From Planctomycetota bacterium (GTDB lineage Bacteria; Planctomycetota; PUPC01; JACPCR01): a stretch of DNA of 64,000 bases. The translations under genes were made by a program, and so were the position numbers. Positions within the stretch are counted from its first letter, which is position 1, and the number at the start of each line of letters is the position of its first letter. The notes beneath the pieces are model-generated. The model was not told where the DNA came from, ran no database searches, and saw only the letters and a list, made by a program, of their open reading frames with translations. Where the stretch lies: positions 1 through 64,000 of the forward strand of contig JACPCR010000052.1 in NCBI GenBank assembly GCA_016179685.1, in the 5' to 3' direction. This document shows, piece after piece, positions 20,015 to 29,521 of this stretch.

Positions 20015-20886
20015 ATCGCTGGTCCGAGCGGATGATCGAGGCGGCCATCCGGTTCAGCGGTTTCGTCTCCATCGCCTTCGTGGTGATGATATTTTTGTTC
20101 CTCCTCACCGAGGGGCATGCCCTTTTTCGCGTGACGGGCCTGACGGATTTCCTGCTGGGCCGGAACTGGCATCCCATCTCGACCCCTCCTCAATTCGGCA
20201 TTCTGCCTCTGTTGCTGGGCTCCCTGGCGGTGACGGCCGGGGCCTCGATGATGGCCGTTCCCCTCGGCATCGGCACTGCGGTCTTCATCGCGGAGGTGGC
20301 CCCCAAACGGCTGGCAGGCATCCTGAAGGTCGGTGTCGAATTGATCGCCGCCATCCCGAGCGTGGTCATCGGCTTCGTGGGCATGGTGCTCGTCGCCCCG
20401 GTGGTCCGGGAATTCTTCAGCCTCCCGGTCGGCCTGACCGCCTTCACCGGCTCCCTGATGCTGGCGCTGATGTCGATGCCGACGATGGTCAGCATTGCGG
20501 AGGATGCGATCCATGCGGTGCCGAGGCAGTACAAGGAAGCGGCGCTGGCCATGGGTGCGACGCGCTGGCAGGCCATCTACCGCGTGATCCTGCCTGCGGC
20601 CCGGCCCGGCATCCTGGCGGCCGTCATGCTGGGCATCGGCCGGGTGGTCGGCGAAACCATGGCCGTGATGATGTGCACCGGCGGGGCCGTCGCCATCCCT
20701 TCCACGCTGCTCCAGCCGGTGCGGACCATGACCGCGACGATCGCTGCTGAGATGGGTGAGACGGTCCGCGGCAGTCCCCATTACAACGCGCTTTTCGCCA
20801 TCGGCATCGTCCTGTTCCTGATCACCTTGATCATCAATGTGACGGCCGATCTGGTCATCCACCGGGGCCGGAGGGACAGCCCATGA
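20011..20886 (+). CDS. pstC: phosphate ABC transporter permease PstC
   Basis: binding-protein-dependent permease loop YKEAALAMGATRWQAIYRVILPAARPGILAAVMLGIGRVVGETMAV; overlaps pstS. Confidence 0.9.
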   Translation: MNRWSERMIEAAIRFSGFVSIAFVVMIFLFLLTEGHALFRVTGLTDFLLGRNWHPISTPPQFGILPLLLGSLAVTAGASMMAVPLGIGTAVFIAEVAPKRLAGILKVGVELIAAIPSVVIGFVGMVLVAPVVREFFSLPVGLTAFTGSLMLALMSMPTMVSIAEDAIHAVPRQYKEAALAMGATRWQAIYRVILPAARPGILAAVMLGIGRVVGETMAVMMCTGGAVAIPSTLLQPVRTMTATIAAEMGETVRGSPHYNALFAIGIVLFLITLIINVTADLVIHRGRRDSP

Positions 20887-21728
20887 GCGCGCGCCATGCC
20901 CAAACGATAGCTTTCGCCCTGCTGGCCCTCTCGACCCTTCTCGTCGTCCTGCCCGCGCTGTTCATGGTCTTCTTTCTGGTGAGGAACGGCCTGCCCGCCC
21001 TGAGCGCCGAGTTCCTGCTTGGAGAACCGAAGGACGGGATGAGAGCGGGCGGCATATTCCCTGCCATCGTGGGGTCCTTCTGCCTGGTCGTCGGGGCCAT
21101 CACGGTCTCCGTGCCGATCGGCGTACTGACCGCCATCTACCTTTCCGAGTACTCGAGCGATAGCGCCTTCACGCGGCTCGTGCGCCTGGCCATTCTCAAC
21201 CTGGCGGGCGTGCCTTCCGTCGTCTATGGGCTCTTCGGCATGGGTCTGTTCGTCTACTTCCTGGGGTTCGGCCAGTCCATCATGGCCGGCGCCCTGACCC
21301 TCTCCATCATGAACCTGCCCGTGATCATCACGGCCACGCGGGAGGCGCTCCAGAGCGTCCCGCCGTCGTTCCGGGAAGTCAGCCTGGCCCTGGGGGCCAC
21401 CCGGTGGCAGACCGTTCGTTACGCGGTGCTGCCCAATGCGATTCCTGGGATTCTGACCGGCGTGATCCTGGAGGTGAGCCGGGCGGCGGGCGAAACGGCC
21501 CCGATTCTCTTCACGGTGGCGGCCTTCTACCTACCGGGACTTCCACAGTCGGTGTTCGATCCCGTCATGGCGTTGCCCTACCATCTCTACTCGATCTCGA
21601 CGCAGGTGCCGAACATCAGCGCCGGAATGCGGTACGGGACGGCGTTGACTCTGGTCGGCCTGGTGCTGAGCGTCAATGTTGTAGCTATCTTCTTACGGGC
21701 GCATTTGCGCAGGAAGCGGCGATGGTAG
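20883..21728 (+). CDS. pstA: phosphate ABC transporter permease PstA
   Basis: VSLALGATRWQTVRYAVLPNAIPGILTGVILEVSRAAGETAPILFT; overlaps pstC. Confidence 0.9.
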   Translation: MSARHAQTIAFALLALSTLLVVLPALFMVFFLVRNGLPALSAEFLLGEPKDGMRAGGIFPAIVGSFCLVVGAITVSVPIGVLTAIYLSEYSSDSAFTRLVRLAILNLAGVPSVVYGLFGMGLFVYFLGFGQSIMAGALTLSIMNLPVIITATREALQSVPPSFREVSLALGATRWQTVRYAVLPNAIPGILTGVILEVSRAAGETAPILFTVAAFYLPGLPQSVFDPVMALPYHLYSISTQVPNISAGMRYGTALTLVGLVLSVNVVAIFLRAHLRRKRRW

Positions 21729-22495
21729 CAGCACAGCCCGACATCCGGCCGAAAATCCGATCGGAGGAATGGAGTGTCTGGTACGGGGAACGCCAGGTTC
21801 TGAGGTCGGTCACCCTCGGCGTGCGGGCGAACGAAATTCTGAGCATCATCGGGCCGGCCAACAGCGGGAAAACGACTTTTCTCAGGTCTTTGAACCGCCT
21901 GATCGATGTGGCCCGCGGCGTGCGGACGTCGGGGCGTCTGTACCTGGACGAAGAGGACATCCGTGAGGCCCGTGAGGTCGAGGCTCTGCGGAAGCGCGTG
22001 GGCATGGTACTGGCGCTGCCAGCCCCTCTCAATCTGAGCGTATTCGAGAACGTGGCGTATGGCCCTCGCCGCCACCACATCGGCGAGCGCGCCCGACTCG
22101 AGGAAATCGTGGAAAAAAGCCTGCGCGCCGCGTACCTGTGGGATGAGGTGAAGGACCGGCTTCACGTGTCCGGTTTCGCCCTCTCGGGGGGCCAGCAGCA
22201 GCGCCTCTGCATCGCGCGGACCTTGGCCGTCGAGCCGGAGGTGATCCTTTTCGATGAGCCCTGTTCGGGCCTGGACCCGATTTCGACTGCTCGGGTGGAA
22301 GAGGCGATGATCGGATTGAAGAAAAAATACACCCAAGTCCTCGTCACCAACAACAACATGCAAGCGGCGCGGGTGGGGGATCGGACCGCATTCTTCCTCA
22401 TGGGGGAGCTGATCGAGCTCGGGGAGACTCGGGCGATCTTTACGGCCCCGAAAAACCAGAAGACCGAGGGGTATCTCTCCGGGAGGTTCGGATGA
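21722..22495 (+). CDS. pstB: PstB-like ATPase 1 (degenerate Q-loop and H-loop)
   Basis: [55 protein letters not shown] replaces canonical [13 protein letters not shown]. Confidence 0.88.
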   Translation: MVAAQPDIRPKIRSEEWSVWYGERQVLRSVTLGVRANEILSIIGPANSGKTTFLRSLNRLIDVARGVRTSGRLYLDEEDIREAREVEALRKRVGMVLALPAPLNLSVFENVAYGPRRHHIGERARLEEIVEKSLRAAYLWDEVKDRLHVSGFALSGGQQQRLCIARTLAVEPEVILFDEPCSGLDPISTARVEEAMIGLKKKYTQVLVTNNNMQAARVGDRTAFFLMGELIELGETRAIFTAPKNQKTEGYLSGRFG

Positions 22496-23364
22496 ACGAG
22501 GGGAATGCCGGAAAGCCTCCCGGGGCAATGGCCGGACCGCCACGGCGGACGGTGACCGCGTTGGAGGCCGCGGAAAGAGTGTCCGGTCCGACGCCGCTGG
22601 CTGAGGCGCCTGAGACGATCGTCGAGGTCCGGAATTTCAATCTCTATTACGGCGCGTTCCAGGCCTTGAAGAACATCAACGTGAAGATCGTGCGCCGGGC
22701 CATCACGGCCATCATCGGACCCTCCGGTTGCGGAAAGTCCACGCTGCTGAGGTCGGTGAACCGCATGAACGACCTGGTGCCGGGAGTGAAGACGGCGGGG
22801 CAGATTCTGGTGGACGGCGAGGATATCCACGGCCTCGGGGCCGAACCCGTGGCCTTGCGCAAAAAAGTCGGTATGGTATTCCAGCGTCCCAATCCCTTCC
22901 CGCTCTCGGTGTTCGAGAACATGGCCTTTGGGCCAAGAATCCACGGGACGTTCCGGAAATCGGAAATCCACGAAGCGGTGGAGCGAGGCCTTCGCGCGGT
23001 GCTGCTATGGGACGAGCTGAAAGACCGGCTGAAGGCCTCGGCCCTCTCGCTTTCTCTCGAGCAGCAGCAGCGCCTCTGCATTGCGCGGCTTCTGCCCGTC
23101 AAACCGGAACTTCTGCTCATGGACGAGCCCTGTTCGGCGCTGGACCCTCTGGCGACGGAGCGCGTCGAGGAGTTGATGCAGGAAATGAAGGAGAATTACA
23201 GCATCGTCGTCGTAACGCATAATATGCAGCAGGCATCCCGCGTCTCGGACCACACGGGCTTCATGCTGCTGGGTGAACTTGTGGAATTCGGCGAGACCCG
23301 TGAAATCTTCACGCATCCGCACGACCACCGTACCGAGGATTACATCACGGGCCGGTTCGGGTAG
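22492..23364 (+). CDS. pstB: PstB-like ATPase 2 (degenerate signature motif)
   Basis: [39 protein letters not shown], but LSLEQQQR replaces LSGGQQQR. Confidence 0.9.
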   Translation: MNEGNAGKPPGAMAGPPRRTVTALEAAERVSGPTPLAEAPETIVEVRNFNLYYGAFQALKNINVKIVRRAITAIIGPSGCGKSTLLRSVNRMNDLVPGVKTAGQILVDGEDIHGLGAEPVALRKKVGMVFQRPNPFPLSVFENMAFGPRIHGTFRKSEIHEAVERGLRAVLLWDELKDRLKASALSLSLEQQQRLCIARLLPVKPELLLMDEPCSALDPLATERVEELMQEMKENYSIVVVTHNMQQASRVSDHTGFMLLGELVEFGETREIFTHPHDHRTEDYITGRFG

Positions 23365-23371
23365 TAGACGA

Positions 23372-23399
23372 CTTCGCAAGTGCATCCGCACTGCCGAAG
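23372..23399. repeat. apical-module hairpin
   Basis: CTTCG-CAAGTGCATCCGCACTGC-CGAAG between pstB2 and phoU. Confidence 0.5.
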
Positions 23400-23483
23400 A
23401 CGTGGACTCTGGACATCGGTCGAGCACGCCAGTGGGGGAAGCGCCTCGGATTCCGGTGAGACGTGCGAGGAGGGAGCAGAAGC

Positions 23484-24170
23484 ATGAGCACTCATCTTGA
23501 GCGGGACCTCAACCAGTTGAAGCGCAATCTCCTGGAGATGGGCCAGATGGTCGAGACGGCCATCACCCAGGCCCTCGAGGCCCTGGTCCAGAGGAAAGCG
23601 GGAATTGCCGAGGAGGTCATCACCCGGGACGACCTCGTGGACCAGCGGGAGATTGCCATCGAGGAGGAGTGTCTAAAAATCCTGGCCTTGCATCAGCCGG
23701 TGGCGGCGGACCTGCGTTTCCTGGTTGCTGTGATGAAGATCAACAACGATCTGGAGCGCATGGCGGACCACGCCGTGGATATCGCTGAACGGGCCATCTC
23801 CCTCCTCTACTACGATGACGTTCCGCTCAAGAATGAGCTCCAGGCCATGGCCGTCGAGACCAACACCATGGTCCGGAGCAGCCTGACCAGCCTCGTGAAC
23901 AACGACGTCGATATCGCCCGACGCGTCATCGAGCATGACGAGGTCGTGGATGGACTCAACCGCCAGATCATCAGCGAGGTGCGGGAGGGGATGCGGTCCC
24001 AGCCGGAGGTTGTGGACCCGGGCAGCCACGTTCTGAACATTGCGCACCACATCGAGCGGGTGGCGGACCTCTCCACCAATATCGCACAAGACGTGCTCTA
24101 CGTGGTCGAGGGAAAGATCGTGCGGCACGAGCGGAGACCGGTCGATCGTCCTGCCGGCCCCAAATCTTAG
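23484..24170 (+). CDS. phoU: phosphate signalling protein PhoU
   Basis: LKRNLLEMGQMVETAITQALEAL, LALHQPVAADLRFLVAVMKINNDLERMADHAVDIAERA. Confidence 0.95.
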   Translation: MSTHLERDLNQLKRNLLEMGQMVETAITQALEALVQRKAGIAEEVITRDDLVDQREIAIEEECLKILALHQPVAADLRFLVAVMKINNDLERMADHAVDIAERAISLLYYDDVPLKNELQAMAVETNTMVRSSLTSLVNNDVDIARRVIEHDEVVDGLNRQIISEVREGMRSQPEVVDPGSHVLNIAHHIERVADLSTNIAQDVLYVVEGKIVRHERRPVDRPAGPKS

Positions 24171-24221
24171 CGAAGAGGCTTTGCTTCGCAGAGCCGCCGT
24201 TTCTCAGGGAAAAAAAGGTTG

Positions 24222-25256
24222 ATGAAGATCGCTCTCATTGAAGCGGGACATTGGCATGCGCCTCTGTACGGCCAGGCGCTCATCCAGAGCGGGGTCACGG
24301 TGTGCGCGGTCAGCGATCAAGACCCTGCCGCGTCGGAACGCGTCGCGCAGAAATTCGGATGCCCGAGCTACCCTTCACCCGAGGCCCTGGTGGAGAAAGA
24401 AGGGCCCGATCTTCTCTTCGCATTCGGCGTCCATGACGAGATGCCGGGCCTCGCACTGAGACTGGTCGAGATCGGAGTCCCTTTCGTCATGGAGAAGCCG
24501 ATGGGACTCCGATGGAAGGATGTCCTCCGCGTGGCCGAGGCCGTGGAAGCACGAGGCCTCTATGCCGGCGTGGACCTGGTCTCCCGCTGCTATCGGCTGA
24601 TGGAGCGGCTGGCCGCACTGCGGGCCGCCCGAGAATTGGGACAAGTCAACGTGTTTTATCACCGGCTTCTCGCCGGCGATCCCCTGCGCTATGCGCAATG
24701 GGGCGTGCCCTGGGTCATCCAGAAAACCCGGTCCGGCGGAGGCTGCCTGTACAACTTCGGGCCCCACGTGCTCGATCTCTTCATGCTCCTCACCGGTGAA
24801 CCCATCGAGTCGGTCTACTGCCTGACCTCGACCGCGGTGCATCGCCTCGAGGTGGAGGAATACGCTGCCATCACTGCCCGGACGCCGTCCGGAGCGATTG
24901 GCAATCTCGAGGTGGGTTACCTGTGTCCCGGGGGCGGGTACGAGCGCGCCTACAGCGTTTCGACCACGAGATTGCTCGTCTCCACGTCCAATCCGAACGG
25001 CGGAGTGATCCAGTACCGCGACGGGCGGACGGAATCGCTCGGTGATGAGGCGGTGGACTGGGCGCTCCTCTACGTCCGGGAGACGTTGCGGCGCTTCCAG
25101 AACGGAGAAGCGCCGGTGGCCACGATCCGAGACATGGCCAGGGCGCTCCAGGCGGTCAATGCGGCCGAAGAGTCCTCTGCAACCGGTCAGGTGGTTCGGC
25201 TGGCCGAGTCGCCGCAGCTTCAGGCCAAGCTCCGGGGAGCTTGCGGCCCCTTCTAG
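24222..25256 (+). CDS. Gfo/Idh/MocA family oxidoreductase
   Basis: N-terminal Rossmann region, VCAVSDQDPAASERVAQKFG, VMEKPMGLRWKDVLRVAEA. Confidence 0.85.
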   Translation: MKIALIEAGHWHAPLYGQALIQSGVTVCAVSDQDPAASERVAQKFGCPSYPSPEALVEKEGPDLLFAFGVHDEMPGLALRLVEIGVPFVMEKPMGLRWKDVLRVAEAVEARGLYAGVDLVSRCYRLMERLAALRAARELGQVNVFYHRLLAGDPLRYAQWGVPWVIQKTRSGGGCLYNFGPHVLDLFMLLTGEPIESVYCLTSTAVHRLEVEEYAAITARTPSGAIGNLEVGYLCPGGGYERAYSVSTTRLLVSTSNPNGGVIQYRDGRTESLGDEAVDWALLYVRETLRRFQNGEAPVATIRDMARALQAVNAAEESSATGQVVRLAESPQLQAKLRGACGPF

Positions 25257-25411
25257 GCCCTGGCGGTCCCTGGCGGGACAACGGCGGCCGAAGAAGGTAT
25301 ACTGGAGTTCCAGGAGACGGAATGGCCGCTGCATCTCCGTCCCCGGAAAACAGAAGCGTACTGGTTTTTCTTTTTCATTTTTCGATGGGGGCAGCCGTGA
25401 GCACGGCGGAA

Positions 25412-26353
25412 ATGACGGCTCAGAGAACTCTCGAGGTTGTCGTGGCGAGCAGCGCGGGCACGTGCTTCGGCGTTGAGGCGGCCATCGATATCGCCGAGCA
25501 GCAGAAGAAGCCCATCCTCGGCCCCCTCGTGCATAACCCGCAGATCGTGGCGGACCTGGGCTCCCAGGGCATTCCCATCCTCGAGCGCTACCAGTCCCTG
25601 CCCAGCCTGAAAGCCCAGGGTTTCAGCGAGGTCATTATCACCGCCCACGGCTATCCCAAACAGCTCAAGCAGCAACTCGTCGCTCACGGCATCCGTTTCC
25701 ACGACGCGACATGCCCGGTGCTCCTCAAGTGGGTCTATCGGAAGATCGAGCGGTTCGAAAAAGAGGGCTACCACATCATCCTGGTCGGGAATCCGAAGCA
25801 CGCCGAGATCATTGCAAGCCGGAGCTACTCGGAGCGCATCAGCGTCGTGTACTCGGAAGAGGAGATTGACGGCCTGCCGGACAATCTGGGCAAGACGGTG
25901 GCGATCTGTCAGACCACGATCACCCGGGAGAAGTTCCAGAAGCTTGTGGATTACATCCGGAAGACGAAGTACCCCGATCTGAGGGCGGTGGATACCCGCT
26001 GCAAGCCGGTGAAGAACCAGCAGGAGGCGGTGGAAAGCCTGGCCCAGTGGGTGGACGCCATGCTGGTCATCGGCGGCTTCGACTCGAGCAACACGACGAA
26101 TCTCGCCCGGCTGGCGGCGAACTTTCTTCCGGAGACCACCTATCACATCGACTCGCCGGCGATGATCAAGGTCGATTGGCTGAAGGGCATCCGCTACCTG
26201 GGAATCGCGGCGGGCACCTCGACCCCGAAGAGCCAGATCGAGGACGTGAAGAAGCGGGTGGCGGAGCTGTTCCGCGGTACGGTGCTGTTCCGCGTGGAGA
26301 AGGAAGACGGCGATCCGATGGATTTTGAGGAGGAAGCCAGGATCGAGATGTAG
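25412..26353 (+). CDS. ispH: 4-hydroxy-3-methylbut-2-enyl diphosphate reductase (IspH/LytB)
   Basis: GTCFGVEAAI, LVHNPQIV, TAHGYP, DATCPVL, NPKHAEI, DTRCKPVKNQQ, SSNT: three Cys ligands and catalytic motifs present. Confidence 0.9.
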   Translation: MTAQRTLEVVVASSAGTCFGVEAAIDIAEQQKKPILGPLVHNPQIVADLGSQGIPILERYQSLPSLKAQGFSEVIITAHGYPKQLKQQLVAHGIRFHDATCPVLLKWVYRKIERFEKEGYHIILVGNPKHAEIIASRSYSERISVVYSEEEIDGLPDNLGKTVAICQTTITREKFQKLVDYIRKTKYPDLRAVDTRCKPVKNQQEAVESLAQWVDAMLVIGGFDSSNTTNLARLAANFLPETTYHIDSPAMIKVDWLKGIRYLGIAAGTSTPKSQIEDVKKRVAELFRGTVLFRVEKEDGDPMDFEEEARIEM

Positions 26354-26428
26354 TTGCCGAAGCGCTGCCTCAGACCGACCCGTGGTGCTCGAGCGATTCG
26401 AACCGAACGGGAATGCGGCAAGCGCTTC
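26353..26428. repeat. flanking direct repeat copy 1
   Basis: GCGCTGCCTCAGACCGACCCGTG..GAACCGAA..GCGGCAAGCGCTTC; matches 27036-27116. Confidence 0.75.
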
Positions 26429-26481
26429 ACTCCTGGGTTGGCGGTTCTGCGGACGGCTGCTCAATCCTGAGAACCTGCGCC

Positions 26482-27036
26482 ATGAGGAGTTCTCGGAAGG
26501 TCATTCTGGGCATCGTCGCCATGGCTTCTTGCTGGCTGGCCACGGCCCTGGTGCTTCACTGGGTCGAGCCGGAGCCTTTGACGGCTGACCAAATCCTGGC
26601 GAAGGCGGACTGGAAGCCGGAGGAGCTTGCGGCGGCCCTGGGGTCCGCCACACTCGAGAGCGAATCGTTCGAGAAACGCCGGGCCGTCCTGGAGCATGTC
26701 CGCAGCCATCTCGAAAAGCTGCCCGCTCCACGCCGGCAGGAGATCGTGCGGGCGATCACCGCCCAGCGGCTGGAGCGATTCCGGCAGCACTGGAATCGAC
26801 TCAGCTCCGGGGAGCAGAAGAAGCTGGTCGAGGAGCGTCTCGAGGAGCTTCGGGAGCGGGGCCGGAACGCCACGCCTGAGGAACGCGAGCGGGCCAAGGA
26901 GCGCCTGCAGAGCCCGGAGGGGCAACAGTTCATCAAGTCGGCCATGGAACAGTTCGAACAGGCGCTCAATGCAGACGAACGGGCGGCCCTGACCCCTCTG
27001 GTTCGGGAGTGGCTATCGCAGATGGAGTCGCTGTGA
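26482..27036 (+). CDS. hypothetical membrane-anchored coiled-coil protein
   Basis: N-terminal hydrophobic segment IVAMASCWLATALVLHW then charged helical region; good ORF. Confidence 0.5.
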   Translation: MRSSRKVILGIVAMASCWLATALVLHWVEPEPLTADQILAKADWKPEELAAALGSATLESESFEKRRAVLEHVRSHLEKLPAPRRQEIVRAITAQRLERFRQHWNRLSSGEQKKLVEERLEELRERGRNATPEERERAKERLQSPEGQQFIKSAMEQFEQALNADERAALTPLVREWLSQMESL

Positions 27037-27116
27037 ACTTAGCGAAACGTTGCCTCAAACCGACCCGTGAGCCTCTGGCGACCAGAACCGAAATAGGGTA
27101 CGGCAAGCGCTTCGCC
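27036..27116. repeat. flanking direct repeat copy 2
   Basis: ACGTTGCCTCAAACCGACCCGTG..GAACCGAA..ACGGCAAGCGCTTC. Confidence 0.75.
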
Positions 27117-27143
27117 AAAAAGCACTCGATTTTGGAGGTGCGG

Positions 27144-27689
27144 ATGCGCTTCCAAACTCGAGGAGAAGGACAACGGCGTTCCGCTGGGCTGACTCTGCTG
27201 GAACTGGTCGTCGTGGCGGCCATTCTCGGCCTGCTCGCCGCGATCCTTGTGCCTGGACTGGGTCGAGGCGGCAGCCTGGCCAGGCAGGTCCGATGCCTCG
27301 ACCACCTGCGGCAGGTCGGCCTGGCTCTGAGGGCCTATACGGCGACCAACTTCTACTGCCTGCCGGATTGCACCCGCCGGCCGAGCCTGCCGCCCCTGGG
27401 CGAGGAGAATCTTCCGGGCCTCGCCAGCATCCTCATGCCCTGGTTGGATGAACGCCGCGTGCTCCAGTGCCCCGGCGACGACGGCCGATTCATGCGCCTC
27501 GAGGGGACCAGCTACGAATGGAACTCTCTGCTCAACGGCAAGGCGGTGGGCCAGGAGCGGCTCATCGTCGTTGGCGTCTCCCTCGAAGTGCCCCTCGTGT
27601 CCGACTATGAGCCCTTCCATCTTCCCGCCGGAAAGCCCGGGAAGAACTTTCTGTACGCGGACGGGTGCGTCCTCTCCCAGCTCCGATGA
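27144..27689 (+). CDS. prepilin-type N-terminal cleavage/methylation domain protein
   Basis: RRSAGLTLLELVVVAAILGLLAAILVPGL then pseudopilin-like C-terminal region. Confidence 0.88.
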   Translation: MRFQTRGEGQRRSAGLTLLELVVVAAILGLLAAILVPGLGRGGSLARQVRCLDHLRQVGLALRAYTATNFYCLPDCTRRPSLPPLGEENLPGLASILMPWLDERRVLQCPGDDGRFMRLEGTSYEWNSLLNGKAVGQERLIVVGVSLEVPLVSDYEPFHLPAGKPGKNFLYADGCVLSQLR

Positions 27690-28609
27690 ACGCCGTCGAG
27701 CTTTTTTCCCTGACCAAGCGGTTCGGACGCCGCGTTGCCGTTGAGGCGCTCGATCTCCGGGTGGCCGAGGGGCAGGTCTTCGGCCTCCTGGGACGAAACG
27801 GAGCGGGCAAGAGCACCACCATCAAGATGATGCTCGGCCTGGTCCATCCCGATGCGGGCGTCGTACGCCTGATGGAACGCGACCTGGCGGCCGAACATGA
27901 CCGTGCCCTGGAGCACGTCGGCGCCCTCGTGGAGCGTCCCGCCTTCTACCCGTACCTCACGGGCCGGAAAAACCTCGAGCTGCTCGCCCGGTGCGGCCAT
28001 TCCGCCTTCCGCCAAAGAATGGAATCACTGGCCGAGCGGCTCGGGATCGCGGACCGTCTGGGTGACCGGGTCGGGACCTACTCTCAAGGCATGCGGCAGA
28101 AGCTGGGGCTGGTTCTGAGCCTTCTGCCGGATTCCCGCCTCGTCATTCTGGATGAGCCGACCAACGGCCTTGACCCCCACGGCATTCGGGAGGTGCGCCG
28201 CTTCCTTCAGGAGCTTGGCCGGACCGGCGACGTCACCCTGTTCCTCAGCAGCCATTGGCTCGCGGAGGTGGAGCAGATCGGCACCCACCTCGCCGTCCTC
28301 GAGCTCGGTCGGGTCATCGCCTGCGGCGGCCTCAAGGACCTTCTCCATCCCGGGGGAGAAGTCGAGGTCCGGGTGGACCGTCCCGGGGAAGCAGCAAAAT
28401 TCCTGGAAGGCCTCGGAGGCCATCGTGTGAAGTCGGCGTCGGACGGCAGTTTGCGCGTTTCTCTGGAAGAGATGGACGCATCGGAATTGAACGCCCGCCT
28501 GGTCGCCGCCGGCTATCGCGTCCAGGAGCTTCGGCCGCGCCGCGCCACTCTCGAAGAGTATTTTCTGAACTTGACCGAATCGAGCCTTGACCCGAACCTT
28601 CCGAATTGA
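27686..28609 (+). CDS. ABC transporter ATP-binding protein (ABC-2 exporter type)
   Basis: GLLGRNGAGKSTTIKMMLGLVHPDAG, YSQGMRQKLGLVLSLLPDSRLVILDEPTNGLDPHGI, SSHWLAEVEQIG. Confidence 0.93.
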   Translation: MNAVELFSLTKRFGRRVAVEALDLRVAEGQVFGLLGRNGAGKSTTIKMMLGLVHPDAGVVRLMERDLAAEHDRALEHVGALVERPAFYPYLTGRKNLELLARCGHSAFRQRMESLAERLGIADRLGDRVGTYSQGMRQKLGLVLSLLPDSRLVILDEPTNGLDPHGIREVRRFLQELGRTGDVTLFLSSHWLAEVEQIGTHLAVLELGRVIACGGLKDLLHPGGEVEVRVDRPGEAAKFLEGLGGHRVKSASDGSLRVSLEEMDASELNARLVAAGYRVQELRPRRATLEEYFLNLTESSLDPNLPN

Positions 28610-29432
28610 ACTCTACAAGCTGGCCATGCGAAGGCGCACGTACCTGGCGTTCGCCAGCTACCTGGTCCTCCTGTTCCTCATCTACCTCGGCATGAGCTAT
28701 TCGAAGAAACCCTGGCTCGCGCAGGAGGCCAGGCGCATGAGTCTGAATCTGGTCGAGTTCATGGACGGGACCTTCTTCGCCTTTCTGACCCTTCTTCCGA
28801 CGCTCACGCTCCTGCTGCCCGTGTTTGTCAGCCTCGCGGCTGGCGACCTGGTGGCCGCGGAGAGCCAGGAGGGCACCCTTCGCTCCATGCTGGCCCGGCC
28901 GGTCACGCGGTCGCGTGTCCTCGCCGCCAAGATGGCCGTGCTCGCCCTCTACGTGGCCGCCCTCTGCCTCTTCTTCGCCACGGCCAGCCTTGCCGTCGGC
29001 TCCCTCTGCTTCGGCCCGCCCGGGGACCTCCTCTTCCCTGAAATGGTCTACAGGCTTGGCGACGGCCTGCGCATCGTGCCTCGCGATGAAGCCATCCGGG
29101 CCATCCTGGGGGCCTATCTCTATGCCGCCGGTGCAGGCATGACCCTGGGTGTCCTCGGCCTCCTTCTCAGCGTGGTCTGCCGCCATGCAGCCTCTGCCGC
29201 CATCGCCACCCTCGTCGTCTACTTCATGTCCCATATCCTCGGCGCCATCCCACCGCTTCAAGACATCCGCCCCTTCTTGTTCACCACCTCCATGGAGGCG
29301 TGGCAATACCTCTTCGCCGATCCCGTCCCGTGGGGAAGAATCGTCCGATCGGCCGCGGTGGCCTTCGCATTCACCGCCAGCTTCGCCATCCTCGCCTGGA
29401 TGCTGTTTGAACGTAAGGACATCCTCGATTAG
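28587..29432 (+). CDS. ABC-2 type transporter permease
   Basis: multi-TM, VAAESQEGTLRSMLARPVTRSRVLAAKM; overlaps the ATPase gene. Confidence 0.85.
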   Translation: MTRTFRIELYKLAMRRRTYLAFASYLVLLFLIYLGMSYSKKPWLAQEARRMSLNLVEFMDGTFFAFLTLLPTLTLLLPVFVSLAAGDLVAAESQEGTLRSMLARPVTRSRVLAAKMAVLALYVAALCLFFATASLAVGSLCFGPPGDLLFPEMVYRLGDGLRIVPRDEAIRAILGAYLYAAGAGMTLGVLGLLLSVVCRHAASAAIATLVVYFMSHILGAIPPLQDIRPFLFTTSMEAWQYLFADPVPWGRIVRSAAVAFAFTASFAILAWMLFERKDILD

Positions 29433-29521
29433 GTGACACCTCCCTTTGCAAGCCCGGGGCATTTTGTTAGCATGACGCGCTGATGGACATCGTTTGAGGA
29501 CGCTCTACTGGGAGGATCGTG

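Noticed and set aside
25412-26353. IspH as a divergent non-canonical enzyme
   Set aside because: All three Fe-S cysteines, the catalytic HxE-type motif and the SSN motif are present; variation such as CFGV looks ordinary.
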